Of a DNA stretch of 64,000 nt, positions 42,955 through 51,941 are shown piece by piece. Numbering within the stretch: the stretch's first letter is position 1; every line of letters starts with the position of its first letter. The DNA comes from Fluviicola sp. XM-24bin1 (GTDB lineage Bacteria > Bacteroidota > Bacteroidia > Flavobacteriales_D > Crocinitomicaceae). The notes under the pieces were generated by a model, which made no database searches, had not been told where the DNA came from, and saw nothing but the letters and a program-made list of their open reading frames with translations. The stretch covers positions 250,588-314,587 of the forward strand of contig QCWI01000001.1 of NCBI GenBank assembly GCA_003149635.1, written 5' to 3'. The position numbers and the translations under genes were made by a program.

Positions 42955-44394
42955 TCAGTCTAAAACTTCTTCCTTCTTCTTTAACTGCGCTTCCAAAACA
43001 ATGAAAATCGCGCAGAACGTCCAGATCGGAACGGCGGCCTTGTCGGTATCAAGATAGTTGTTCAGAATTCCGTGCACGAAGTACGTCACCAAGGACATAA
43101 TCATAGCCAGAATGATCGTTCGCATGCGCTTATCTTCCTCTGGCCAGCGATAATAGAGCGTGATGGATTTATAGAAAATCGCCGCAACAATGGCGAACAT
43201 AGCGAGCATTCCCAAAAGTCCCATTTCAGAAAGCGGCCCCAAATATTCGCTATGAGCATTCCCCATGTCACCGTTGGTGGTAGAGATGATTGTGGTGTTT
43301 TCCGGTTCTTGAAAACGCGCGTACTCAAAGGCATACGTTCCCGGGCCAAAACCGAAGACAGGGCGCTCTTTGAACATTTCAATGGCACATGACCAGCGAT
43401 TCAGACGCTCTAAGTTTGAGGCATCTGTAGTTACGTTCGTCGCACTTTGCAGACGTTCTCCAAATTCTTCCGTGGTGTGTTCTTGCTTGTTACGCTCCAG
43501 TTCAATTTGAATGCTGTCCCAGGACATATACAGGAAGAAGGCACCAATCAAAGCCAATCCCGCAAGGATGGAAAATTTGATTCGAAGCTTGATCACAATC
43601 AATACCATTATCGCTGCAACAACACTCAGCCATGCCGCACGTGTATAAGAGAAGTACAATCCGATTAGCGTGATTCCCATCAAGACAATCAAGGTCGTTT
43701 GCACCAAAGCGTTGTGCTTTTTGGAAAAGTAAAGTCCAAAAATCAGCGGAGTGATAAAGGCTACCGTCGATCCATAAATCGTGTGATCCTTGAAGAATGG
43801 CCACATTACCCAGTGTCCTTCTTCTTCTCCAAATCCATAACTCGCATGAACTACAACGGTGTAACAAATCGCGATGATCATTGCCACGCAGAAGAGATAC
43901 AGGAAGGTTTCAATGTTTTTACGTCGACGGTAAATAATAGGGCCGAAAAGCAACAATGGAACTATGAACCAAAGCTTTGCCAAGAGGAATTTAAAGGAAG
44001 TGATTGGATCTGTACTTGTGATTGAAGTCACAAACGTCCAGAAAAGGAAGAGTCCAACGGCCCAAACAATGGGATGTCGCCAAACATACTTAGGAATGAT
44101 AGACTTTCGCATCTCCATGAGAAGGAGCAGAATCATCAACCCGAATAGCAAGGGTTCTGTTGGAATGTATAGCCCAAATCCATCGGCATATTCTTCAATA
44201 TTAATGGAAAGCGGCGCCAAAAATCCAAGCGCTAGAAAGGTGTATTCTGTTCGATAAACCGCAAAATAAACACCAAGAAGCCCAATGGGTGCAAGTACGA
44301 AGTAGGATTGGTCTACCCAAATAAGGTAGGCAGCCAAAGCAGCATACAGCATGCTAAATGCAATAACCCAAATATTCGTACGAAGTGACTGCAC
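42955..44394 (-). CDS. O-antigen ligase / polysaccharide polymerase family protein
   Basis: A 479-residue inner-membrane protein with about 11 helices and a large periplasmic loop (about residues 300-385, with RWSCAIEMFKERPVFGFGPG and HSEYLGPLSEMGLLGMLAMF), the arrangement of WaaL/Wzy-type enzymes that join undecaprenyl-linked polysaccharide to lipid A core or polymerise repeats. The GTG start at 44394 follows the Wzz stop without a gap. Pairing with Wzz supports a role in surface polysaccharide; ligase or polymerase cannot be told apart. Confidence 0.86.
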   Translation of the reverse strand: MQSLRTNIWVIAFSMLYAALAAYLIWVDQSYFVLAPIGLLGVYFAVYRTEYTFLALGFLAPLSINIEEYADGFGLYIPTEPLLFGLMILLLLMEMRKSIIPKYVWRHPIVWAVGLFLFWTFVTSITSTDPITSFKFLLAKLWFIVPLLLFGPIIYRRRKNIETFLYLFCVAMIIAICYTVVVHASYGFGEEEGHWVMWPFFKDHTIYGSTVAFITPLIFGLYFSKKHNALVQTTLIVLMGITLIGLYFSYTRAAWLSVVAAIMVLIVIKLRIKFSILAGLALIGAFFLYMSWDSIQIELERNKQEHTTEEFGERLQSATNVTTDASNLERLNRWSCAIEMFKERPVFGFGPGTYAFEYARFQEPENTTIISTTNGDMGNAHSEYLGPLSEMGLLGMLAMFAIVAAIFYKSITLYYRWPEEDKRMRTIILAMIMSLVTYFVHGILNNYLDTDKAAVPIWTFCAIFIVLEAQLKKKEEVLD

Positions 44395-45378
44395 TTAGGC
44401 GATTTTGCGAAGTTCCTTGATTCGGTCGAAGATCAAAAGCGTGAAAATGATGAATACGAAGGCTCCCAACGTAGACAACAGAACAATGATCAATCGCTTC
44501 GGCTTGTCTTTTTTGTCGGCGGGAACGGCGGGTTCCACAACGAACTTATGGTTGAAGTCCGTATTCGCATCCGATTCCGATTGCTCGTATGAATCCTCAA
44601 ACTTGGTGAGCTTGATGATTCGCTCATCACGTTGTGTTTGCAATCCATCATAGGTAGCTCCAAAGCGCGCATTGATTTCAATTCGGTCTTTGTAGTACGC
44701 GCGATCTTCGGCATTTTTCGCTTCGTTGTAGGCACGGAACAAGTTCGCACGACCTTCAATTGGAACCACTCCCATTTTTGATAGGCTATCCAATTGTGCT
44801 TGAAGGTTGCGCTTTTCTTCCTCCAACATATCTTTCTTACGCTTGTTTATCTCGAAGGCTGGAATGGTACGCTCACGAACCATTTCGTTCTTCACCGTAT
44901 CGATCAAATCGACAATCTTGTTCGCGATTTCCGCAGCTTGCTCAGGGTCTTTGTCCCAAACATCAATTTGAATGGAACCGTATCGAGTTCGTGTAAATTT
45001 GATGTGATTATCGTACGCTTTACCCAATTTGAACTGCTTGTTCGGATCGTTTTTGTCGATTTTATAATGCTTCAACAAATCAAACTTCTGTACAATTCGA
45101 TTTCGAATTCTTGATGAGGTAAGAATCTGCACCAATTGCTCGGCTTGTTCTTCCTCTCCAAAGTCCATAGCGGCTGCCTTGGCATTACGCTGCTCTGAGA
45201 AGGATACCGTACTGGTAGCAGCAGGGAAGACTACCGCGGTGGACTTAAACTTCGGCGTTAGCAAGAGTGAAATTACGATAGACGCTGCAAAAGCAATGAA
45301 CGTCCCGATAATGATGATTTTACGTTTTTTCCAAATGAACACCAACAGATTCTGGCGTTCTTGATCCAATTCGTTCAC
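44395..45378 (-). CDS. Wzz-type polysaccharide chain-length regulator
   Basis: A 327-residue protein with two membrane helices at the ends (about 17-38, IIIIGTFIAFAASIVISLLL, and 297-318, LIIVLLSTLGAFVFIIFTLL) and a long helical periplasmic domain with EINKRKKDMLEEEKRNLQAQ. No cytoplasmic tyrosine-kinase domain is attached. These proteins control the length of surface polysaccharide chains. The start is GTG 45378; the -7-like element at 45400-45407 lies upstream. First gene of the pair with the O-antigen ligase. Confidence 0.86.
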   Translation of the reverse strand: MNELDQERQNLLVFIWKKRKIIIIGTFIAFAASIVISLLLTPKFKSTAVVFPAATSTVSFSEQRNAKAAAMDFGEEEQAEQLVQILTSSRIRNRIVQKFDLLKHYKIDKNDPNKQFKLGKAYDNHIKFTRTRYGSIQIDVWDKDPEQAAEIANKIVDLIDTVKNEMVRERTIPAFEINKRKKDMLEEEKRNLQAQLDSLSKMGVVPIEGRANLFRAYNEAKNAEDRAYYKDRIEINARFGATYDGLQTQRDERIIKLTKFEDSYEQSESDANTDFNHKFVVEPAVPADKKDKPKRLIIVLLSTLGAFVFIIFTLLIFDRIKELRKIA

Positions 45379-45399
45379 TATATTCGATTTTTAGTAGCG

Positions 45400-45407
45400 C
45401 GAAGATA
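45400..45407 (-). promoter_or_regulatory. -7-like element TATCTTCG before wzz
   Basis: One mismatch to TAnnTTTG, ending 21 bases before GTG 45378. Confidence 0.55.
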
Positions 45408-45613
45408 CAGTTTCTTTGTTCTTCGTGGTTTGTTTTTAGTTTTCCTTTGCGTGCTGAACCCGGACAAAAAGCAGGTGTGACACGGTAGCAATGTTATAAA
45501 CGCAGAAATTGGGATTTATTATGTCGGTTGCGAACAATTTCATTCAAGCCAACTGATTTCATTCTGCTTACCTGCTGATTCCCTCATTTTCCTTATACTT
45601 GCACCGCAAAAAA

Positions 45614-46474
45614 ATGGCAATGATCAAAACATTGTATCGTTTCGTTTCCGGGAAATTTCAAAATGTTTTTTTGGATTACAAAGTCGATTTCAAACCTCGG
45701 TTTGGACACGGGAATGGTGGCGCGCATCCGCAATTGTTAGACATTGTTGAGGCGCAGCGCGAAACCTACGCGAATCATTTGGAATCTTTTCTGAAGTACA
45801 AAGAGGTCTATTTCGACATCAGCAAAGCAGATCAGGAATCGGATGATACCCAGCCGGGATGGAACAACGATTTTCTTCCAGGACTGGATATCGTTGCCAT
45901 GTACGGATTGTTACGCGAGTTGAATCCGAAGCAATACATCGAAATTGGATCGGGGAATTCTACGAAAGTCGCACGAAAGGCCATCAAGGAAGGTGAATTG
46001 GATACTAAAATCACTTCGATTGATCCGTACCCAAGAGCTCAAATCGATGCGATGGCCGATAAGGTAATCCGCAAGCCGATAGAGGAAATGGAGGATTACA
46101 GCGATATTACCAACTTAGAGGCTGGTGATATTTTGTTCATTGATAACAGTCACCGTTGTTTGCCGAATTCAGACGTTACAGTTTGTTTCCTTGAGTTGTT
46201 GCCGCAATTGAAAAAAGGAGTTATCGTCCACGTACACGATATCTACATTCCTTACGATTATCCACAATTCATGTGTGATCGTGCGTATTCGGAACAGTAC
46301 GTGTTGACGGCCTTCTTGCTGGCGAATCCGAAGAAGTATCGTCCTATCTTACCGAATTATTTCATTAGCGAGGATGCTGAATTGAAAAAGATTCTAGCCC
46401 CTGTTTGGGAACATGAAAATCTTCAAGGTGTTGAACAACACGGAGGATCTTTCTGGTTTGAGGTGACTGAGTAA
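45614..46474 (+). CDS. Class I SAM-dependent methyltransferase
   Basis: About 286 residues. Motif I is YIEIGSGNSTKVARKAI with the acidic strand end TSIDPYPR; the later strand DILFIDNSHR and the VIVHVHDIYIPYDYP segment (metal-coordinating His/Asp) match methyltransferase family 24-like proteins. Substrate unknown, perhaps a polysaccharide precursor given its position between Wzz and a flippase. A TATACTTG element (45594-45601) lies upstream, so ATG 45614 is preferred over the TTG at 45599. Confidence 0.85.
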   Translation: MAMIKTLYRFVSGKFQNVFLDYKVDFKPRFGHGNGGAHPQLLDIVEAQRETYANHLESFLKYKEVYFDISKADQESDDTQPGWNNDFLPGLDIVAMYGLLRELNPKQYIEIGSGNSTKVARKAIKEGELDTKITSIDPYPRAQIDAMADKVIRKPIEEMEDYSDITNLEAGDILFIDNSHRCLPNSDVTVCFLELLPQLKKGVIVHVHDIYIPYDYPQFMCDRAYSEQYVLTAFLLANPKKYRPILPNYFISEDAELKKILAPVWEHENLQGVEQHGGSFWFEVTE

Positions 46475-46500
46475 TTTTTAGGAAAATTTTGCCCTCCTAC

Positions 46501-46582
46501 CTTGAGAAGAGAAAACGACTCAAGAGTTTTTGATGCCGGGAGGGTGACAAAAGTATGTATTTCGGATTGTCACCCCTTTTTT
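46501..46582 (+). terminator. Terminator region after the methyltransferase
   Basis: CTTGAG...CTCAAG followed by GTTTTT (46501-46531) and a stronger hairpin GGGTGACAA / TTGTCACCC with a long T-run (46543-46582). Confidence 0.8.
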
Positions 46583-46657
46583 ATCACAAGCTCATTCGCC
46601 TGCTCTTCCTAAAGGGGATAGAGAGATTCCCCATCATTCAAGCTTTAATAAGCCTGA

Positions 46658-48091
46658 TTAAGTTCGTTCCTTAAACACCTGGAATAAGTTCTTCAAATCA
46701 ATGATTCGGAATAAGAACATGGAGGCGAGTGAGGCCGCTAGAATTGCAAAGAAGGACAAGAGGCTATTGGCGCGGAGGAAGTAGCCAATTCCCACAAGTC
46801 CAACAACGTACAATGCAAAAAGCAAAATGTCAATTAGGGAGAATTCTACTTTCAAAACGCGTACACTGTAGATGAACTGAATTCCAGAAATTGACGATTG
46901 AGTAATTACCGTTGCAATGGCAGCTCCCGTTGCTCCGTACTCCGGAATTAGGAACAAGTTCATAACAATATTCACCACCACGCCAATGGCAGAAACGATG
47001 TTCAAAAAGCGCATGTTTCCTCTTGCTGTAAGAAGCGTTCCATACAAGATCGTTGAACACATTCCAATAAAGCTGAACATCAGCAATTGGAAGGATTGAT
47101 TGCTTTCTGTCGTATGTTTTCCATAGATGAGATCAAGAATGTATTCGCTGTTGAAGTAAGATACAACGGCCAAGAGGATGGATCCGCCGATGAGTAATTT
47201 TGCCGAAGTTTTTAAAAGTGGGCGAACATCTTCCGTTTCTTTGAACATCCGTGAGAAGATGGGCAACAACAAACTCGAAAAGATCATCGCAAACATGAAA
47301 AATGCATTGATCAATCGGAAGCCCATGGCGTAGAACCCGGCTTCTTCTTTACCTGCAATATGCATCCGTTCGATCATTACGGAGTCGGTACGCGTATAGA
47401 TCATCATGAGGAAAATCAACAGGGCATACGGAAAACTTTGTCGTACGATACTGAATGAAAATGCCGGCTGAACTTTGAGTTTTGGAATTCCGAACTTTGT
47501 AAAGAGAAGGATGACCGCAACCAATAAGGTCAAGAGATAACATCCTGTTTGAATCCAAATGAACCACTCAATCCGGAAGTTTTGATTCGTGGACGGGAGG
47601 AGTAGCAGAATCCCACAAAAAATGATCAGAAGGAATCGATCCAATACGCTGATAATAGCATCGGTCTTAAACATCAATGCACCACCAAAATAACTTCTTG
47701 CGTAGGCAATCAGTGTAATTATGAACTGGTTTAGCACAAGGAAACTCAGCAAGAACAAGTGGTATGTACTCCATTGTAAGGCGAATGCGATGGCATAGGA
47801 AACCAGAGCATAAAGTAGGAAAAGCATGAATCGGAAACCGAGGACTTTTCCTAAGTACTTACTGGCCATTTGCGGGTGCTGCGCAACATTCTTGGTCGTG
47901 AAATTGTTGATTCCGAAATCCAGAAGGATGTTGAACAAAAAGGAAAAATTCAGCAGGGCAAAATAGATTCCGTAATTGGCGTCACCAACAACGCGTTGTA
48001 CTTGCGCGTCTATTCCAAAAATGGCCACAGGTTTCACCAGAAGGTTCAAAAGAACCATCAGAGCCAAGTTGGAAATAAACTTTTTCTGCAT
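46658..48091 (-). CDS. Polysaccharide flippase (Wzx-like, MOP superfamily)
   Basis: A 477-residue membrane protein with about 14 helices; RVVGDANYGIYFALLNFSFL and LLDFGINNFTTKNVAQ are typical of the N-terminal half of Wzx-type flippases, and GATGAAIATVITQSSISGIQ of the C-terminal half. It is expected to move undecaprenyl-linked repeat units across the inner membrane in the same pathway as the neighbouring ligase and Wzz. It differs clearly from the 34980-36452 flippase. Confidence 0.87.
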   Translation of the reverse strand: MQKKFISNLALMVLLNLLVKPVAIFGIDAQVQRVVGDANYGIYFALLNFSFLFNILLDFGINNFTTKNVAQHPQMASKYLGKVLGFRFMLFLLYALVSYAIAFALQWSTYHLFLLSFLVLNQFIITLIAYARSYFGGALMFKTDAIISVLDRFLLIIFCGILLLLPSTNQNFRIEWFIWIQTGCYLLTLLVAVILLFTKFGIPKLKVQPAFSFSIVRQSFPYALLIFLMMIYTRTDSVMIERMHIAGKEEAGFYAMGFRLINAFFMFAMIFSSLLLPIFSRMFKETEDVRPLLKTSAKLLIGGSILLAVVSYFNSEYILDLIYGKHTTESNQSFQLLMFSFIGMCSTILYGTLLTARGNMRFLNIVSAIGVVVNIVMNLFLIPEYGATGAAIATVITQSSISGIQFIYSVRVLKVEFSLIDILLFALYVVGLVGIGYFLRANSLLSFFAILAASLASMFLFRIIDLKNLFQVFKERT

Positions 48092-48149
48092 GTATTTTGC
48101 GCGTTTCGGCTGTAGGTTGACGAAGAGAGGGTATATCTCTCAAACGGCG

Positions 48150-48157
48150 CAAAAATA
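48150..48157 (-). promoter_or_regulatory. -7 element TATTTTTG before the 46658-48091 flippase
   Basis: Exact minus-strand match about 58 bases upstream of ATG 48091. Confidence 0.55.
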
Positions 48158-48171
48158 GGAAAAGTTGGCTG

Positions 48172-48858
48172 TTATTTAACCACGAGTTTGAATCCTTTAC
48201 CGTGAACGTTCAAGATCTCAATTGTTTCATCCTCACGAAGTAGTTTACGCAATTTCGCAATGTAAACGTCCATGCTTCGACCGTTGAAATAGTTGTCGTC
48301 TCCCCAAATCGCACGCAAAGTTGCTTGTCTGTCCAAGATTTCATTTTGGTTCTTCACCAACAAGTGCAACAATTGATTTTCTTTGGTGGTCAGCTTCTTC
48401 GTTTCTTCATTTAAGTGGAGTAGACGAATTTCAGGCTCGTATTTAATTCCGCCAATTTGGTAAGAATCTTCGTGTTTTACATCCTCTCCTGTACGACGTA
48501 AAATCGCAGTGATTCGCGCGAGCAACTCCTCCATAGCGAATGGCTTCGTCAGGTAATCATCTGCACCTGCAGAGAATCCTTCCAACTTGTCCTCCTTCAT
48601 CGACTTTGCCGTCAAGAAGAGAATAGGAATTTTCTTATCAATTTCACGGATTTCCTTAGCAAGGGTGATTCCATCCATTTCTGGCATCATGACATCCAGA
48701 ATACAGAATTGGAAACTACCGTTGTTGAATTTTTCAAAGGCAATTTTACCGTTTTGTGCCAATGACACATTGAATCCTTTTGATTTTAGGAAGGTTTGAA
48801 GCAAGTGTCCCAAATTAACATCGTCTTCAGCGAGTAGAATTGAAGTTCCGTTTTCCAT
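48172..48858 (-). CDS. OmpR-family response regulator (RprY-like)
   Basis: A 228-residue regulator: a receiver domain (ILLAEDDVNLGHLL, phosphoacceptor Asp55 in LDVMMPEMDG, Thr in FLTAKS, Lys in LTKPF) and a winged-helix DNA-binding domain (TTKENQLLHLLVKNQNEILD, RSMDVYIAKLRKLL). The start at 48858 gives MENGTSILLAEDD; the preceding in-frame codons overlap the kinase gene. It follows the kinase gene by seven bases and is its cognate partner by position. Targets unknown. Confidence 0.93.
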   Translation of the reverse strand: MENGTSILLAEDDVNLGHLLQTFLKSKGFNVSLAQNGKIAFEKFNNGSFQFCILDVMMPEMDGITLAKEIREIDKKIPILFLTAKSMKEDKLEGFSAGADDYLTKPFAMEELLARITAILRRTGEDVKHEDSYQIGGIKYEPEIRLLHLNEETKKLTTKENQLLHLLVKNQNEILDRQATLRAIWGDDNYFNGRSMDVYIAKLRKLLREDETIEILNVHGKGFKLVVK

Positions 48859-48865
48859 AGTTAAG

Positions 48866-50479
48866 TTATGCTTTAAATTCAATAGTAAATTCCGATCCAG
48901 CACCGTATTTACTACGTACCCTCACGTTCCATCCGTGGAGGTCGGAAATCACTTTCACGTAACTCAGCCCGAGTCCGAAGCCTTTTACGTTGTGAATGTT
49001 TCCGGTTGGAATACGATACAATTTGTCGAATATTTTGTTCAAGTGCTCTTTTTTTATTCCGATCCCTTCGTCTTTGACCGTAAGTTCATAGGCATTGCCT
49101 TTTGATTTCAAGTCAACGGTAATCTGTGGTGCCTTATCACTGTATTTGATGGCATTGTCCACCAAATTTGAGATGACATTGGCCGTATGCATAGGGTCGC
49201 CTTTGATCACAACACCTTCTTCAGGAAGGCTCAATTGGATGGTTCCACCTGAGTTACGAATGCGGAATTGTGCGTTTTCAACCACCCCTGAAATCAGTTG
49301 ATTGAGCGGAAGCGATTCTTTCTTGATATTCAAATCTCCTTTATCCAACGTGGCGCTTTGAAGAATGCGTTCCACTAACAAACTCAATCGCTTGTTCTCC
49401 TCACTGATCATGTTCACGTAAGGTTTGGTCTGTTCGTCCATGCTTCCGACAACATCTGAGTCGTTCATAGCCTCACACGCAAGTGAAATGGTCGATATAG
49501 GGGTTTTGAACTCGTGCGTCATGTTCGAAATGAAATCATTCTTCATCTCTGATAACTTCTTTTGGGTCAAAATGGTACGGAACATGAAGACCAAGGCCAC
49601 GATAATTAGAATCATTAAGGTAAAATTGATCGCCAAACCACCGCCAATTCCTTTTAAGAGGATGCTATTTTGTTTCGGGAAGGAAATGTAGAGGAAGAGA
49701 TCTTCGTCCAGATCATTCGCCGGGAAAAGTTTGGTGCTGTGACTCTTGGTCGTGTCTAGTTTCGTTTTGTAATGCTTCGGTGCATTTTTGAATCGAACGG
49801 GTTTTCGATTCGCATCGGTGATCATGAACTCATAATGCGAGGGAAGTTTATCGATGGCCAACTCCGTTTTTAGCACGGAATCTAGAAATTGAACGTCGAC
49901 GCGCTCGTCTGGAGAACCACTGATTCCGCTTCGGAAAACATCCAGCATCATTTCATTGACAAACCGGGCTTTCTTGAAGATTTGTTGCACAACGCGCTGG
50001 TCTAACTGAACGGACAAACTGCCTTCATTGCCAATAGTATGATCATCGGTTTTTTTGAAGAGATCGCGCAACTGGGTCATGTTTCGAGCCAATACTTTTT
50101 GCTCGGCCATCACACCAGAAATAGAGTCGTAAGAAGTTCCTCGGATAATGAGGTAATCCTGCATTTCGCCGTTTTCGAATACGGAAGTGTCTTGAATGGA
50201 AATGGTTTCTTCGACCGCCAACATCGATTTGAACTCTTCCTTGAGAATGTCTCGATACTGCACATTGAAGTCCTGATTTCCGAGGGCCATATAACGTCGG
50301 ATATCCTCCGCTTTTTCATGTCGGATGGCAATGCGATCCATGGTTGTGGTCATGCGATCGCCAAATTCTGTAGACTCACGATCGTAGAGTTGTGCGGATT
50401 GAAATGCTTGAATTATGAGCAAGGCAATCATGGCGACTACCACCATTAAGATTACCGTATTCAATCGTATTCTTTGCAC
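48866..50479 (-). CDS. Membrane sensor histidine kinase (RprX-like)
   Basis: A 537-residue kinase: N-terminal helix (about 9-27), large periplasmic sensor (about 30-275), second helix (about 282-301), dimerisation/phosphoacceptor domain with His322 in SNMTHEFKTPIS, and a HATPase domain with NLVDNAIKYS, VKDEGIGI and GFGLGLSYVK. It phosphorylates the adjacent response regulator. The start is GTG 50479; a TACATTCG element (50493-50500, minus) lies 13 bases upstream. The signal is unknown; related B. fragilis RprXY regulates membrane-protein and antibiotic-response genes. Confidence 0.93.
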   Translation of the reverse strand: MQRIRLNTVILMVVVAMIALLIIQAFQSAQLYDRESTEFGDRMTTTMDRIAIRHEKAEDIRRYMALGNQDFNVQYRDILKEEFKSMLAVEETISIQDTSVFENGEMQDYLIIRGTSYDSISGVMAEQKVLARNMTQLRDLFKKTDDHTIGNEGSLSVQLDQRVVQQIFKKARFVNEMMLDVFRSGISGSPDERVDVQFLDSVLKTELAIDKLPSHYEFMITDANRKPVRFKNAPKHYKTKLDTTKSHSTKLFPANDLDEDLFLYISFPKQNSILLKGIGGGLAINFTLMILIIVALVFMFRTILTQKKLSEMKNDFISNMTHEFKTPISTISLACEAMNDSDVVGSMDEQTKPYVNMISEENKRLSLLVERILQSATLDKGDLNIKKESLPLNQLISGVVENAQFRIRNSGGTIQLSLPEEGVVIKGDPMHTANVISNLVDNAIKYSDKAPQITVDLKSKGNAYELTVKDEGIGIKKEHLNKIFDKLYRIPTGNIHNVKGFGLGLSYVKVISDLHGWNVRVRSKYGAGSEFTIEFKA

Positions 50480-50492
50480 TACTCGTTTTTGC

Positions 50493-50500
50493 CGAATGTA
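50493..50500 (-). promoter_or_regulatory. -7-like element TACATTCG before the histidine kinase
   Basis: One mismatch to TAnnTTTG; 13 bases separate it from GTG 50479. Confidence 0.5.
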
Positions 50501-50592
50501 GTGGAAACCCCCATGGTAGCTGGGATGCTTAACGTTTTTTAACAGCGATTAGAGGGGTGAATTATGCCCTCCGGAGAGTGTGGGATTTAGAA

Positions 50593-51177
50593 TTAATCAG
50601 GCTTGTTCGCTAAAATCTGATTGGCGTTTTTAATGAACAAATCTTCCTCTTTGCCAACTTCAGCACCTCTTGGATATCCGAGCGATCCAAGTGCAGAAAT
50701 ACTCATGTTATTCGCGTCTTGGTCGAACTCTGTTTCGAAAATCCAGATGGTTGGATAACCGGAAACGCCAAAGGCTCTTTGTAAGCCGTAGTTTTGAGCT
50801 TGAAGTGTGCTGTCAAGCACTTTTCTTCTTGGGAAATCAAGTTCCAACAATACGACATTATCGTTTGCCCATTCAACAAAAGCTTCCTTCGCAAATACTT
50901 CCGCCTGAAGTTTTCTGCACCATCCGCACCAATCGCTTCCTGTGAAAAATGCAAAGATGGGTTTGCCCGTTTCAGTGGAAATTTGATGCACTTCATTGAG
51001 ATCGGTGTGCCATTGTAAAGTTTCCGTTTCGGATTTCACTGCAGCCTTTTTAGGAGTATCGATTTCCGTTTCCGATGTCGAAGTTTCATTATCCGAAAGA
51101 ACGAACGACACTAGAAAGAGTCCTCCAGCAACGATTGGAAGAATCCAGAATTTTTTATTGATAGATTTCATTGTCAT
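50593..51177 (-). CDS. Secreted thioredoxin-fold protein
   Basis: A 194-residue protein with an N-terminal membrane/signal segment (FWILPIVAGGLFLVSFVL), an acidic/lysine spacer and a thioredoxin domain with redox motif WCGWC (SDWCGWCRKLQ). Length and spacing fit DUF255/thioredoxin-7-like periplasmic thiol proteins. It could reduce or isomerise disulfides or act in envelope stress. Met1 and Met3 are both possible starts; the first is used. Neighbouring genes do not reveal a partner. Confidence 0.87.
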   Translation of the reverse strand: MTMKSINKKFWILPIVAGGLFLVSFVLSDNETSTSETEIDTPKKAAVKSETETLQWHTDLNEVHQISTETGKPIFAFFTGSDWCGWCRKLQAEVFAKEAFVEWANDNVVLLELDFPRRKVLDSTLQAQNYGLQRAFGVSGYPTIWIFETEFDQDANNMSISALGSLGYPRGAEVGKEEDLFIKNANQILANKPD

Positions 51178-51210
51178 ATCCCTTAGACGGAAAAATAACC
51201 AAAGGCTTAC

Positions 51211-51678
51211 TCAATAGAGCCTTCTTACCTGTAAAAATCGCTTTGGATAATTGGAATTGTAATAATCCGTAACGACGACGCCGAAGTGTTTTTTGGAACT
51301 CGAACAATGAATGAACTTGATCCCGTTTTCATCATTAGATAGCACGATTCCGACATGACCAATCGTCGTACTTCCCGCGGCGGTGCCAGAGAAAATCATG
51401 CAATCTCCCGGCTGACAGGTTTCGAGCGAGACTTTCGTTCCTAACTTACCATACGCTTTGGAACTACGCGAGCTTGGAACATCGCAAGAGCTATAAACGT
51501 AATAGGTAAATCCGGAGCAATCAAAACTGACATCAGGATTACTCGTGGCATACTTGTAGGGAACACCGATTTGAGCTTTGGCAATTTCCACAATCGAATC
51601 AGACTTGGTCAACAAAGTATCTTGACCAAATGTAAGTGTGCTGCAGATGAGAAATCCAGTGAAAATCAACGCTTTCAT
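51211..51678 (-). CDS. NlpC/P60-family peptidoglycan hydrolase
   Basis: A 155-residue secreted C40 peptidase: signal peptide (1-18), IVEIAKAQIGVPYKYATSNP with catalytic Cys in FDCSGF, GDCMIFSG, the His in IGHVGIVLS, and the third polar residue in FIHCSSS. It cleaves cell-wall peptides, usually D-gamma-Glu-meso-DAP bonds. It contains only the catalytic domain, with no SH3b or LysM anchor. It has a promoter ending four bases before its ATG. Confidence 0.92.
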   Translation of the reverse strand: MKALIFTGFLICSTLTFGQDTLLTKSDSIVEIAKAQIGVPYKYATSNPDVSFDCSGFTYYVYSSCDVPSSRSSKAYGKLGTKVSLETCQPGDCMIFSGTAAGSTTIGHVGIVLSNDENGIKFIHCSSSKKHFGVVVTDYYNSNYPKRFLQVRRLY

Positions 51679-51682
51679 GATG

Positions 51683-51690
51683 CAAAATTA
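51683..51690 (-). promoter_or_regulatory. -7 element TAATTTTG before the NlpC/P60 gene
   Basis: Exact minus-strand TAnnTTTG match ending four bases before ATG 51678. Confidence 0.7.
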
Positions 51691-51776
51691 CGAAAGTGAA
51701 TCTGAATGAGTTGTTAATGAATTTGAAGAAACGTTATTAACGAGTATCCCGAGCAACGTTCGGTCACCCCTCTTTT

Positions 51777-51794
51777 TCTCCCCTCAAGGGGAGA
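51777..51794 (+). repeat. CCCCT-ca-AGGGG intergenic hairpin
   Basis: TCTCCCCT / AGGGGAGA around CA. A second copy, CCCCCT-tcag-AGGGGG, is at 51839-51854, followed by ACTAAGGGGGAGGACAACAA. No gene in 51679-51941. Confidence 0.8.
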
Positions 51795-51928
51795 GGGGGC
51801 TTTCCCTGTAATTGATGATCATTTGGAATTAGTATTTTCCCCCTTCAGAGGGGGACTAAGGGGGAGGACAACAACGGGCGATTACTTTATATTCCCCCGA
51901 AAGCACGATTTTTCCGCTTATTACGTTG

Positions 51929-51936
51929 TATTTTCG
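51929..51936 (+). promoter_or_regulatory. -7-like element TATTTTCG before the 1150-residue outer-membrane protein
   Basis: One mismatch to TAnnTTTG; it ends five bases before ATG 51942 and overlaps the possible GTG at 51936, so the ATG is the true start. Confidence 0.6.
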
Positions 51937-51941
51937 TGAAG

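Noticed and set aside
43072-43392. 106-codon plus frame opposite the O-antigen ligase
   Set aside because: Antisense to a well-supported membrane protein; another minus frame overlaps it as well.
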